From positions 1 through 64,000 of the forward strand of contig QVLQ01000008.1 of the NCBI GenBank assembly GCA_003545705.1: a stretch of 64,000 nucleotides of DNA. Reading direction: 5' to 3'. Shown here one piece after another: positions 34,814-47,000 of the stretch; the first letter of the stretch is position 1; each line of letters begins with the position of its first letter. A program made the position numbers and the translations under genes. The stretch comes from Acidomyces sp. 'richmondensis'. Lineage: Eukaryota; Ascomycota; Dothideomycetes; Mycosphaerellales; Teratosphaeriaceae. The notes below the pieces were generated by a model. It worked only from the letters and a program-made list of their open reading frames with translations. It ran no database searches and had not been told where the DNA came from.

Positions 34814-36358
34814 GTTGCTTTTAAGTGATCAGCACGACTATTCTCTATAGTCGTATCCTCAGTATCCTGCACCAGACAATAAGCGCCAATGGAATATGTA
34901 AAGGAGGCCAGGCTAATGTGGAGTTGGTCGGGTGTCCACACTATGGTACACCCGATAAAGTCCTCTTTACCAACTGGTCAGAAAATCGGTCTGCACTATC
35001 ATGAACCCTTTATTTTATCGAACGGGTAGATATCCGAGGGTCAGGATTGCTGCGATTGAGTACCCTGGATGTCACGGTCATGAGGGGTAGCCTCTCCATT
35101 ACCCGAAATTCGCTCAGCAGTAGACATACGCCCAGAGGGGCGATGACGGCCAACTCGGCTCCTGGAGAAGAAACACGCGTCGAACGGGAGGGAAAGTGAC
35201 TGAATATCTCGCTATTGAATATTGAATCTTTTGGAATGGCCACTGAATCGAACAGGATTGCCTTTGGAAGCTGCAGACATTAAGCAGGTTTCTCGCCATA
35301 TCGAGGCGAGATCTGCAGCATTTGCTGCCCTGTCCTAGAGGAGCCTATGCGTGATGAATGCAATGGTGAACGTGACATTGCAGCTGAACATCGTCGGGAC
35401 GGCAAACGATACCGGAAAGCTGCCCAATAATTGCTTTGTACAACAAAGAAGTTCCTGTTAGTCAACAGAGCAAAGATAATCCTCCTCGATGGGCTGCAGA
35501 TGCCATTTAACAACAATTCAGTCTCTACTACTCCCCGTTAATCGACGGTGAACTTGTGAAGACGGGAAAGCGGCGCAGAACGCTGAGCGTGATCCATTGT
35601 TCGCACCTAGCACTCAAAATCTGAGAGCGTTTCGCTCCTGCGCCCGCGCAGCCTCACTATTGACTACGTTAATCGAGGGAGGTTTCATCCAGTGGATTAC
35701 TGCGCTGTAACACTAAGGCGTCGAGGCGCCAAGCCTATTTGTTGACGGAATAATATTGAAGTTTCGGGATATTCCCGTCCATGTAGATTATAGTACAGTC
35801 TGTAGTGAGGCACATACATTACGAGCTTCAACACCCGGTGGTGGCCTCTCGGAGTTTCGGCCTATTAAACCCCGTATATCTGCCGAAGATCTCGTAGCTC
35901 TGCGGCAGTCCGCTCTGCTGCCGCGATAAATGACCTTGTTTTATGCTACATCGTGCAAGTCCAGCTTTCCGAAAGGATTTTCAAGACAGTCTTATATAAT
36001 CTTACCGATCAGGAAGATAGGATTAGAATGATCAATTTCATGGCACCAAGTGGCGTTTGTCGCGCCCATCCCACCCGCAGTTTTGTGAGTCCTGTGCATC
36101 ATGTTATTTCATGATCTTGATCTCATGATAATGAGTTCACAAATGTTCTGTGAAGACGTCAATAGATAAGGGCACTATTAGTAACCTCCGTGGTCTCTGC
36201 CCTCCGTGTTCTGTCAAAGTTCTAAGATGACAGGATGGGAAAACATATAAAAATGTAGAGTAATTTGACGTATCTAATAGGTAATAGAGAGGCTAGTAAT
36301 GAGTGCCCACGAGAACGGGTACCAATGACGTTGCTGCCCTGAAAACACATGAGAATCG
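34814..36358. other. Spacer without recognisable genes
   Basis: The OPT promoter should be at the left end. The remainder has short frames only and no repeat that I can match with confidence. Confidence 0.5.
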
Positions 36359-36520
36359 TTGCGAGATTACTTCCTCATATGCCACAATGTAGTTGCTACT
36401 TGCACAATGCACCTACCCAACATATGGAAGGCGACTACTTGGCAGTATACATACAGCAGACTTCCACTTGATACTTGACAAGAGCAAGCTTCTGGTGTCC
36501 GACTACACGTAAAAATGACC
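36359..36520 (+). repeat. Degenerate L1 (copia) LTR
   Basis: Follows the L1 LTR (ACTTCCTCATATGCCACAAT, then GGTGTCCGAC) with many changes and short deletions; both termini are worn. Confidence 0.6.
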
Positions 36521-36559
36521 AACAAGAATTCTTATTTATCCTAACCTGCCAGGACCTCT

Positions 36560-36830
36560 AGGTCGCTTGATCCAGGTTCATCTGATCCAAAGCTTTCCAC
36601 AAGCAAGCTAAGCAAGTTGGCGAAGCCAGCTTGTCTTGCTTGAGGTCTTCCAAGTCTGTTTGGTTTTTAAGCAAGCTGATGTGATGAGCATGGCTTGCTT
36701 GAGCAGCCTGCCAAGCTCGTATGGGATATCAGCAGTTTCTGACGCAGAGCTGTCCACAAGCAAGCTCTCCCAAGCAGCCAAGCGTGACGAGCCGATAATT
36801 CGTAGCTTTCTTGACTGCTTGCCGGCTGTA
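36560..36830. repeat. CAAGCAAGCT-rich low-complexity stretch
   Basis: The motif CAAGCAAGCT and variants (including the complement CTTGCTTG) recur many times on both strands, giving potential hairpins. No coding sense. Confidence 0.55.
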
Positions 36831-36879
36831 TAGGTTTTTTTTTTTTTTCAGGGTTTTTTTATTTTTATTTTCAGAACGT

Positions 36880-37060
36880 CTTCCGCGGTGAAGCTGCGCA
36901 TGGATCAGTGCGGTCACCGAACCAACGGAACAAACGAACAAGGGCCTTGTTCGTTTGTTCCGTTCGTCCAAGTGAATGTTCGTTCGTCGGCTGACGAACA
37001 ATGCAATTATTCTTTCTGTTCGTTCTGTTCGTGTCGCAAGGGTTGCCCAAAAAGGTAGGT
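36880..37060. repeat. GTTCGTTC subterminal repeat array of a hAT element
   Basis: GTTCGTT and its complement AACGAAC recur over ~170 bp beside a hAT transposase remnant. A related array lies at 63040-63170. Short subterminal motif clusters are typical of hAT ends. Confidence 0.6.
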
Positions 37061-37084
37061 GCCGCATACTGCTAATTTGTCAGA

Positions 37085-37950
37085 GTAGTAGCTGTGTAGC
37101 AGCCGCTAGCGGCTCTAAACTGGCGTCCGAATCACCTAATAGTGTATGTAAGTGAATAAGTCTATTTTAGTTACTAGAATAGGTGTTCTAACTACTCTAG
37201 CTGCTGCTATTACTCTTCTGGCGCTTAGAGCGCTGATATATTAGTCTCTCGGCTATCTAGCTCTTCATACATTGATTCTTTTCTACAAAGGCGGCTTCAG
37301 TGTTGTACCGCTCGCTATTAACTAGCTAATCGGCTTAGCTAAACGTTCATTCGTTAGCGGAGCTACTAGTAGGAGTTGCAAGCAAGTTAAAGGCTATATA
37401 GCGAAGAATCGGATAGCGGTAGTTGTTAGCAATCCACTACTAAAGTGGATTTGTGTCTTTTAGTACTCGTTCTTTGTAGAAGAATTGCTCGAGATCGTCG
37501 CTAGAGTCGTAATCGTCTGTAAGGTCGTTATATTGCTCAAATTCAGTTTGGGACTGCTCTAGGACTACTAGCTGAATAGCTTCGTCAACATAACGTTGCT
37601 TATATTCATTACATAGCTTAGTGATTGCTTGTTTCGCAATCAGTATCTATTTAGGGTGTTACTATCCCTATTTCAATTTAAACTAGCGTATCTTTTTTGA
37701 AGGGTAAACAGTAATAGGCGCTTAATAAGCTGCTATTATATCGCTTAGTTCGTAGTAATTATCTAGCTTCTTCCAGTTAAGGTAGATACAAGCTTTGAAG
37801 TAGCTATTAGGTATAAAACAGTACTGCTCTCTTAATCGCTCGAGCTTAGTTATAAGATAATCGATGCCAGTTAAAGACTCTTATAGCGAGCTAAAGTTGC
37901 AGTCTTTTCTAGAAGACTGCAGCGCTAAAGACACTGACTTAAGCAGCTGC
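37085..37950 (-). pseudogene. hAT transposase C-terminal remnant
   Basis: The minus strand in one main frame reads KLDNYYELSDIIAAY, a stop, later EQYNDLTDDYDSSDDLEQFF, then NNYRYPILRYIAFNLLATPT followed by SSANKRTFS and RLVNSERYNT. These correspond to the hAT C-terminal dimerisation region. Many TAG/TAA codons replace expected Trp/Gln. The catalytic N-terminal part is absent; element F lies at its upstream edge. Confidence 0.75.
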
Positions 37951-37954
37951 ATTA

Positions 37955-38213
37955 ACGTAATTCCCCCCTTACAGCCGCACCCCGCTTAGAGCCGCACCAG
38001 CTTCTGATCCTTCTTTGTTCGAATCCATGCAACACCTACTATGAGCGCGCCAATATGTGATTCTTACGCGTTTTGTGAGAGTACAGTTCAAGATGCTATC
38101 TCAGCGTATAACTCAAAACAATACAAGTCCATTCGAGCGACAGCCGGCGCGTTTAATCTCCCTGATCCAACTTTGCGAAAGCGTATATCTGGACGCATTT
38201 CACGGTCGCGTAT
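37955..38213 (+). mobile_element. Pogo-type transposon F, terminal fragment (inverted twin of 5507-5765)
   Basis: ACGTAATTCCCCCC terminus after TA (37953-37954), then ATG at 38041 opening MSAPICDSYAFCES and the HTH-psq-like domain. It is cut by the short element at 38214. The F part looks identical to the inverted copy at the other locus. Confidence 0.8.
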
Positions 38214-38609
38214 TGTTGTGGGGATTGACCGCGGGCAGGTTGGGTTGTGGCGGCAGGCGGAAGCGGTGGTGGCACACCTGCCACGGTAGCTGAGCTTTCC
38301 GACACACACACACACACACACACACACAGTTACACAGCAAGCACAGACAGACAGACAGACAGACATTGTATTCTTGTACATGTAGATACACACACGTATC
38401 ATCATTCACCTTTCAGACCTGCATGCATAACCCAGAAGAGCCTACACACACAAACGTACACCTAGACAGCCAGACAGCCAGACAGGCCGGCCTTGTATCA
38501 TATACTAATACGACGTTCACTGATCTACTGAGCTGGTTGCCTACTCGACCTACGCGTAATACGCTCCCTTCCAGGACGACGGACACTCAGGACGTCCTAC
38601 TCCACGACA
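38214..38609 (-). mobile_element. Short TG...CA element, copy 5
   Basis: 396 bp, minus orientation. Flanks are GTAT (F side) and ATAT (E side). It joins two different pogo elements head to head. It differs from copy 1 by only a few transitions. Confidence 0.8.
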
Positions 38610-38936
38610 ATATCCATCGTACTAATGTCTTTTCTTCAGCATTTAAGAGGATCTGAGCAGATTCGTAGGCTTGCGACCGTGAAGTACGTCTAGCTAGGCG
38701 GGCGTAGAGAGTTGGAGGAGGAACATTAAACGCTCGAGCAGCCGCCCGCATTGAAGGATACACCTTTTTGTAATACGACTGTATAGCCGCATTGATATTA
38801 GCTTCCGATACAGGCTGTCGCTTTAGTAAACGGGCTATTATTGCGGTTGCAATAGTAAATTGAAGATAGTAGACATAAGATTCGTGTTCCGCTTCTGCGC
38901 GTGTTCCGCTTCCCCGCGGATGACGTTACAACGCCC
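38610..38936 (-). mobile_element. Pogo-type transposon E, terminal fragment
   Basis: The minus strand starts at an ACGTCATCCGCGGGGAAGCG terminus beside TA (38937-38938) with repeated GCGGAACACG motifs. It then encodes KRQPVSEANINAAIQSYYKK, AAARAFNVPPPTLYARLARR and ILLNAEEKTLVRWI. These are the psq-type and Tc5-type helix-turn-helix domains of Fot1/pogo transposases. The DDE domain is missing. Confidence 0.78.
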
Positions 38937-39711
38937 ACAAAAATGACTGTGCACGCCAAGACTTTGTGAATTGTTAGCGTTTCTCATACAAAATTGAAAA
39001 TCAGAGCGTGTTTGACGGTTTATACTGGCTATACACTTCCTGTTTAGGAAGGATGTTGATAATTAGTCAGTTTTGAAGGTGTTGTTACTGCTGCAGTCGT
39101 CTTGGCGCTGTCCGAATGGTTGTTGTCGCTATGGAGGTGCCCCTTGTTGCCGCTGAACGCGTCCGGAAGCCTTGTCTTAAGACACGTCTTAATGATGAGG
39201 CTCTAAAAGAGCTGAATCAGCCTTCAAAGAGGCGTAAAACAAATATGAAGGGGTCTGTTCGAAAACAACCTCTTACTGCAGCGGCCGAGCCAGTCCACAT
39301 CAGCTCGTCGCCGCCAATTCAGTCAACACAGCCTCGCGAGTCCAATCTTTCGCGTACTAAATCCACTCGTAAGAGCAAACCGCCACCTATTGAGGAGCTT
39401 CCGGAAGTTGGTGAAGAGCCGGATGAGGTGTCAGACCTTCTGAGGCAGTCAAATAAGCCGGTAACGCTATCGGAGCTCTTATACGAGGCGCGTTGGCAGA
39501 CTATAAGGCCAAAGTCAAGGGATATTGTTGCCTGTACGACTTTTCAGCTAAGTGGTGAGGACAATGGATATTGCCAGCTCATCAGTTGGAGTGAAATGAA
39601 GCTCGGTAGACTCACTGCTGAGTGGAGAGTTAGTCGGACTGCTGTTACGGCTTACTATAAGGGCATGAAGCAATCAGACCGCTTTGTGACTGACGTCGAT
39701 AATGAGCTGGA

Positions 39712-40074
39712 TGTTACGGGTCATGACAAACAAGGAAGGTTTACCGAAGCCCCGCCTTACGAGTGACAGCTGAAAAAGTAGACCAATCAGGGAACGATCA
39801 CCGGATCACCCTCGAAGTGATCACAGCGATCAGGGTGATCACAGAGATCAGGGTGATCACAGTGATCAGGGTGATCATACGAATTACGAACAGTATATAG
39901 GAATCGAAGGAGAAGCCTTAAGCTTCGACTTCGTATTCAACTCAATTGTTAATCTTATTGGTTGGAATAACAACTTCTGCTTCACTATCGCTGCCTTAAC
40001 ACTCCTCTTCAAACGAGTACCAACCACGTGACTCCAGGTCATCTGATCATTACGTGACTAACACAGTTATAACA
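39712..40074 (+). repeat. Left LTR of element C
   Basis: 363 bp, TGTTACGGGT to TTATAACA. It holds a cluster of GTGATCACAG/ATCAGGGTGATCAC units at 39823-39876, palindromic GATCAC motifs that are shared by the whole family. Confidence 0.9.
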
Positions 40075-40092
40075 CTTTGAACACCCTCAAGA

Positions 40093-42036
40093 ATGAGTAA
40101 CTCAGGCATGCATAGGACCCCTACTCCTAGTGAAGCAGGCGGTTCGACACGCCCTCGCCTAGATGATAACAGTGCGTCTAAGGTTGCTAAGCCGGACTTC
40201 TATTATGGAGATCGCTATAAGCTTAGTAACTGGCTCAATCAAATGAACTTGTACTTCTTATTCAACGACATCACTAGGAATAAGACACTGTTCGCCACGA
40301 CGTATCTACGGGGAAGGGCTCAGTACTGGATTAAACCGTACCTTGATAAGTACCTCCGCCAGAGGGAGGACGAAGAAGGAATCTTTGCGGACTTTAAACA
40401 ATTCAGCAGAGTTATCGAATCTATCTTCGGAATCTATAATAGTAAGGAAGTCGCTATACGTATTATACAACACCTAACCTAAAAAACCTCAGCCTCCGAG
40501 TACGCTGCTAAATTCTAAGAATACGCCCAGGTTATAGGATAGGACGATGACGCCCTAATAGTTATGTTCCGACGAGGCCTGAAGGACAGCGTTAAAGATG
40601 AGCTAATACGCGATAGGAGAACGAATAAGGACCTCGACGAATTAATTAGAACTGCTATTGACCTTAATAATAAACTTTACGAGAGAAATATAGAAAGACT
40701 CTACGATACTCGAGTAAGAGGAAGCGCCGGATATATACCCCGATGGAGCTGGACTACGAAGGGAAATATACCGGTTAACAAAGGCGATCCGATAGAACTC
40801 GATGTAACCTATAAGGTTAAGAGAGGATCGAACCAAAAAGGGAAAAATAACCCTATAAAAAAGCGAGAGGGACTGAAGTGCTATACCTATAGTAAAACGG
40901 GCTATATAGCGAAGAACTATCGTTCGAAAAATAAGATATAGCGACGATAGCTTAATATAACAATAGGGACTAGTATAATAGAATTAGGGAAGCGAATATA
41001 ACTCCTAAGGAACCTTCGAAACTTACTCTTTATACGGATATAATAAGAACAAACCCTAAGTATAGAAGCTCGAAGAAAAGGATAGTTTTAGGAGGTATAT
41101 ATATACGGAGAATAAGTCGCTGAATTATATAATCGAATCCTTATAATTAACTAGAGAATTAAAGGACTCGAAAAAGAAGTACCAATATATAAAGAAATCT
41201 AGTTAGATATAATACTTAAAGAATCGGATAATAGTTACTATTCTTAGAAAAACGAATGTAACGAAAATAGAGAGATACTACTATAGGAGGAATAATCGCA
41301 GAACGAATCCGAACTCGGAAATAGAGAACTAAATATTACTAAAAGACTCGATGCGGATTAATTTCCTAATAATGAAGATTGCGAAGACTCCGATACCCTA
41401 GAAGAATCCGGAGGAGAGGTACTAACTGCGAACCTAGAAGAACGACCCTTACTAGAAGAAAGTTTAGGGAGCGAAGACTTAGAAGAAGAAGAAGAAGGTA
41501 AAAGTATATTAATGCACTTTACCGTAATAGGGTACTAAGAGATCTTGCAAATGTTCTACGAAATCGCTAAGAGATACGAAGAAGCCTTTCCTTTAGTAAA
41601 CGGAAGGAGACTATTTTATAGAGAAAACTTCGACTAGATATTAGATTAGTTACGATCTATATTCTAGCAATATCTACTTATACCTAATTAGGGAATTTAT
41701 ATAAGGAAGTTTATCTAGAAACGACTACCTATTAGAAGTATGTTCCTCCTAGGAGGATATATCGCCCTAGACAGGACCTTCGTTCTACAAAGAATGAGGG
41801 GCTTAATAATGCGGGTTAAGGAACAACTCGATAAGATATAGGATATCTAACGATAGAAGCGAACTATCGACTATAATACTACTAGACCTGAAGAGGTAAA
41901 GGAAGAATAAGAAAGGCTTAATACGAACCGATACTATAAGATTAAAGAACGATATAACGTATTAGAAAGATACCTTATATCTATAGCGTACGAATAGTAA
42001 GAACTCATTAGAGATCTTTCAAAAAACTAGATAATC
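40093..42036 (+). pseudogene. gag of element C, RIP-damaged
   Basis: The ATG lies 18 bp after the LTR. The first 129 codons are open (MSNSGMHRTPTPSEAGGSTR onward). The replacements I checked against B's gag (G to R, P to S or L, H to Y, D to N, V to I) are all single transitions. From the TAA after QHLT the frame is studded with TAG/TAA. The zinc knuckle has lost cysteines (CYTYSKTGYIAKNY). The AAAAAAC slip sequence before the gag stop survives at about 42020-42030. Confidence 0.85.
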
Positions 42037-42986
42037 CTAGAGATAGGAGCGATCGACAGGAAGTTAACAATATATAAGCTCTAGCATTATCGGCACTAAT
42101 ATTCCGTACTAAGATATAAATAAATAGTAATATAGATATATACGCTATAATCGACTCCGGAGCTAGTAGGAACTTCATATCGAAGAGACTCGTCGATAGA
42201 TATAGGATCGTAACCGATAAGAAAAAAAAGGGGTATAAACTAATTGCAGTAGACAGATTATCCTTACCCAACGTCGATAATAAAACGATACTATTGTCGA
42301 TAGCTATTTAGTAGCACTACGAGGAGGTTGTCTTAGATGTAGTAGAAATAGCTAGATACGATATCGTACTAGGTACCCCTTAGCTGAAGCAGCACAACCT
42401 AATCATCGATTAGAAGATAGGAGTACTCGACTTCGAGAGATACGACTACGTAGTCGATATTAATCCTATACGCTAATAGAAGACGACGGTAGATAAGATA
42501 AGAGAATTGAACGGAGTACAAGACTCTAATTCCAGATCGAACTAGAGGGTTCAAAGAAACCCTACCTCTATAGATACTGCTAAGGGTCTAGCAGGTCGAT
42601 AAGCGAGAGTTAGAAGTAGAAGTTACGCCCTACTTAGATACCCCGAAGAGTATAAGGAATATACGCAGCTCTTTAAGGAAGAGGTTAGTAAAGAAGCCTT
42701 ACCTAAACACTAACTATAGGACTACCGAATTAACCTCTAACCCGGAAAGGAACCTACATTCGGACTAATATATACGCTATTAGAAAAAGAGCTTAAAGCT
42801 CTACGAGAATAGTTGGACGAAAATCTTGCTAAAGGATTTATAAGACGATCGGAATCCCTAGTAGGAGTACCAATTCTGTTCGTACTAAAAAAGAATAGGA
42901 AGTTATAGCTTTGCGTCGACTACTAGAAGCTCAATACTATTACTATTAAGAATCGATACCTACTCCTAAACATTAACGAACTCTAA

Positions 42987-43333
42987 TGTTATGACTCTGT
43001 TGGTCACGTGATGATCAGGTGACCTGGAGTCACGTGGTTGGTACTCGTTTGAAGAGGAGTGTCAAGGCAGCGATGTTGAAGCAGAAGTTGTTATTCTAAC
43101 CAATAAGATTAACAATTGAGTTGAACACGAAGTCGAAGCTTAAGGCTTCTTCCTTCGATTCCTATATACTGCTCGTAATTCATATGATCACCCTGATCAC
43201 TGCGATCACTCCGAGGGTGATCCGGTGATCATGGTGATCACGGTGTTCGCTTCCTGATTGGTCCAGCTTTTCCCGCTGTCACTCATAAGGCGGGGCTTCG
43301 GTAAACCTTCCTTGTTTGTCATGACCCGTAACA
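42987..43333 (-). repeat. 3' LTR of element B
   Basis: 347 bp, TGTTATGACT to CCGTAACA as read on the plus strand, with GATCACCC/GTGATC palindromic motifs at 43185-43245. Confidence 0.9.
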
Positions 43334-43415
43334 CTATCCCCCTTTTTAGTTAGCGCCGTCTCGGGCTAATATAGCGTCGTGGTGACACCTTTTCTGGGGT
43401 CACCTTTCTTTCGTG

Positions 43416-44018
43416 ATGCCTCTCCGTCACCATCGGTCATCATCAGTTCGTCGGAAGCACCTTGCTCAGTGTATTGAGCGTGACGGAATCACAATGCCAA
43501 CCCCGTGCGCCTATTGCAAATCCCACCAACTCGATTGCAGGGTAGATCTTCGCTCTGGTCGTTATGCGGAATGCGTTCGTCGTGCACGAAAATGCGACTT
43601 GGTGGTTACTCGTGCTGAGTTTGATAAGCTCCGTTCGATACGGTTACGGCTGAAAGAGCAGTTGGAGCGCGCGGAGGATGAGGAAGAGAAGTTGGTTGAG
43701 GAGCAAGAGGCGTTACTTGCGAGGATTCGCACGCAGCAGGCTCGAATACGTCGGCTTCGGAAGCAACTCCGCTTTTCTGAGAGACAAGAAGGCGCCGCTT
43801 TCGATAAGGAGCTGGCTTCTATCGAGGAGGCTGAAGAGCAGGAAAGATCGCTGCTTGCTTCTTCCTCCGAGCCGGTGGTCGTTGAGCTCCCTACTTTTTC
43901 CCCTTGGCCCTTTGACGATCGTCTGATGATGAGTCCCTCTCAGTGGGCTGATCTCGACGGGGTCGATTGGTCTTTTGATCTTGGTGGAACTTCTTCAGAA
44001 GTAGCCGGCAGTTCGTGA
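43416..44018 (+). CDS. Antisense Cys-rich/coiled-coil ORF in chromovirus B
   Basis: 200 residues, running opposite to the element's own genes, starting 82 bp inside the 3' LTR and overlapping the last 128 bp of the chromodomain-bearing pol frame. The N-terminal half has a Zn2Cys6-like cysteine pattern (CAYCKSHQLDCRVDLRSGRY, then AECVRRARKCDL), one cysteine short of the usual six in the part seen. A long Arg/Glu-rich coiled coil follows (LRLKEQLERAEDEEEKLVEE to RIRRLRKQLRF). The tail is acidic and aromatic-rich (LPTFSPWPFDD, WADLDGVDWSFDLGG), like an activation domain. An upstream GTG at 43413 is not needed. Homologous damaged versions lie antisense in C (about 58620-58140) and at 30000-30116. 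Function unknown; a DNA-binding or regulatory role is only an inference. Confidence 0.6.
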   Translation: MPLRHHRSSSVRRKHLAQCIERDGITMPTPCAYCKSHQLDCRVDLRSGRYAECVRRARKCDLVVTRAEFDKLRSIRLRLKEQLERAEDEEEKLVEEQEALLARIRTQQARIRRLRKQLRFSERQEGAAFDKELASIEEAEEQERSLLASSSEPVVVELPTFSPWPFDDRLMMSPSQWADLDGVDWSFDLGGTSSEVAGSS

Positions 44019-47000
44019 GATTTGTACGTAGTTCCCACGTGTTTTCCGAGTCTGGATATCCCTTCCACTTAACAAGGTAGTTCTGACCATTCTGTTCCAG
44101 GATCTTTTCAACCTCGAATTCGTTTTCCTCTTCTTCCTTGTAATAGAAGGTGTTTTGGCACGGTGTTTCCTGGTCTGCTGGTTCCAACAATGAGACGTGG
44201 AACACAGGGTGGATTTTTGCGTCTTTTGGGAGTATAAGCCGATAATTCACCGGTCCCCTTTGTTCTTCGATCAAAAATGGTCCGACTTTAACATGATCCA
44301 GTTTCTTTGAGTTTCTCTTTGTCCTTAGGTTCTTAGTGAGTAAGTATACTTTATCCCCCTTTTTTAGTTAAGGTGCCTATTTTAATCGGTCGTTCGTAAT
44401 CATTCTCTGTTAGGTCTTTTGAATGTGTGTTCGTAGTTCGTTATGGAGGCTTCGCATTTCCCCTGAAGCGACGAGAGCTCTTTGTGCATTTGGGTGGTTG
44501 CGTGGTTCTGTAAAGAGATTCGGGTGTTTCCTATAGTTAGAAAAGAATGGTGTATGTTGTGTAGATTCGCTCTTTGTGTTGTTGAGTGCAAGTTGAGCCA
44601 TTGGTAGTAAGGAAACCCAATTATCTTGTGTATAGTTGACGTAGTGTCGTAGGTACGCTTCAAGCGTCTGATTCATTCGTTCTGTTTGACCGTCTGTCTG
44701 TAGGTGGAACGAGGTTGACAGTTTATGTCGAATACCAATTGATGCAACAAGAGTTTTCCAGTAGTTTGAAGTGAAAAGTTTGTCTCTGTCTGTAACAAAC
44801 GAAGAGGGTATTCCATAATATCGTATAAGTCGGTCGATTACTATCTGGGCGAGTTGTTCTGCAGTATACGCTTCCTTATACGGAATGAAATGGGTGTACT
44901 TTGTGAGTCGATCTACAATGACAAGGATTGAGTCGTAGACTTCTCTGGTGACGTGATCGCTTGATAGCGGGAGTTTAATAATGAAGTCCATCGTTACTTC
45001 GTCCTATAGCTGAGCTAGTGGAGTATTCAGCTGAATATGTCCGTATTTGGCATGTCTGGCTGCTTTATTCTGTTGGCAAGGTACACATTTTTTGATATAT
45101 CGGGCAACTTTTTAGCGCATCAGTAGGAAGGTGAAGTTCCGTTGTATAAGTTCTACTGTTTTGTTTATTCCTAGGTGTCCTCTCAATTTGTCGTTATGGT
45201 GTTGCTTAATACATTCTTGTTCGTTTTGAGGTTTAACATGAAGTTTCCCTTTATAGACTGGAAACTCCTCGTTTGTGTCTTGTAGGATTGTGAGGACGTA
45301 GTTGAATTCTTTTGTATTTGCGCTTAGGCTGCTATCCCTGTTGATTTTGAGGATATTGTGTCGTGTCTGTTCTTTGTCTTCTATATAGTCACTTCGTCTA
45401 CTGAGAGCGTCGGCTCTCCCGTTGTCGCGTCCGGGTGTGTATCGGATCTCGAACTTGTATTGTCCTAGTTCTTCCGACCATCGCACTTGTCTCCGTCCGA
45501 GGACCTTAGTGGTCGTAAAGTGTAAGAGATTTTTGTGGTCCGTGAAGATGGTTAGTGCGGGTGCTCCTTCTGCGTATACTCTCCAGTGTTTGAGAGCTGC
45601 AACGATAGCAAGTAACTCTTTGTCATGAATGTCGTAATTCTGTTCTGCTAGCGTCATCTTCTTAGAATAGTAAGCGATAGGGTGTCTCTCCCCTTCATGT
45701 TCTTGTGTGAGGCATGCGCCGATTGCGAGGTCCGAGGCATCAGTTTCTATCTGCACTGGTTTAGTGGTGTCGAACATCTTGAGTGTAGGCGCGTTATATA
45801 AGGCTCGCTTAAGTTCTTCGAAAGCTTGTTGTTGGGGTTTTTCCCACTGAAATACCGTTTCTTTCTTAGTAAGGCGTGTAAGTGGCTCGGCGATCTTTGA
45901 GTAGTTTTTTATAAACTTGCGGTTGTAGTTTGCCAATCCCAAGAAGGCTTGTACCTCCTTGACCGTTTTGGGTATTGGCCACTCTTGTACTGCTCGTGTT
46001 TTGTCCGGATCAATCTTGATGCCGTTGGTTCCTATAATAAATCCCAAGAACTTGACCTCTTTCTTATGGAATTCGCACTTTTCCGGTACTACCCGTAGGT
46101 TTCGTTGTTTTAGTTTATCGAATACGTTGGTAACGTCTTGTATATGTTGTTGTAGGGTTCCCGTAGTGTAGACTAAGATGTCGTCAAGGTATGCGATAAC
46201 TGTCTTGTCGAGAAACTCTCTAAGGGTGTTGTTTACTAGTTCTTGGCAGGTTGCTGGTGCGTTAGTGAGTCCAAAAGGCATTACAAGCGTTTCGAAGTGT
46301 CCGTATCGAGTTCGAAATGCGGTTTTCCACTCGTCTCCTTCGGCTATCCGGATTAAGTTGTATGCTGATCGTAGATCGATGCTTGTGAACCACTGTGCTC
46401 GCGCTAATCGGTCTTGGAGTTCGCTAATGTTCGGGAGTGGGTATCGGTTCTTGATGGTAATGGCGTTGAGCTTCCGGTAGTCGACGCAAAGTCGTAGCTT
46501 TCCATTCTTTTTTGGTACGAACAGAATTGGTGCTCCTGCCGGGGATTCCGACCGTCGTATGAATCCTTTGGCGAGGTTTTCATCCAACCATTCTCGTAGA
46601 GCCTGAAGCTCTTTTTCTGATAGCGTATATATTGGTCCGAATGTGGGTTCCTTCCCGGGTTGGAGGTTAATTCGGTGGTCCTACGGTTGGTGTTTAGGTA
46701 AGGCTTCTTTGCCAACCTCTTCCTCAAAGAGCTGCGCGTATTCTCTGTACTCTTCGGGGTATCCAAGTGGAGCGTGACTTCCACTTCTAACTCTCGCTTG
46801 TCGACCTGCTGGACCCTTAGCAGTGTCTGCGGAGGTAGGGTTTCTCTGAAACCTCTGGTTCGATCTGGAATTAGAGTCTTGTGCTCCGTTCAATTCCCTT
46901 TTCTCATCTACCGCCGTTCTCTGTCGGCGCGTAGGATTGATGTCGACCACGCAGTCGCATCTCTCGAAGTCGAGTACTCCTGTCTTCCAATCGATGATTG

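Noticed and set aside
39823..39880. CRISPR-like array from regularly spaced GATCAC units
   Set aside because: The units are short, partly overlapping and lack spacers; the cluster lies within a eukaryotic LTR.
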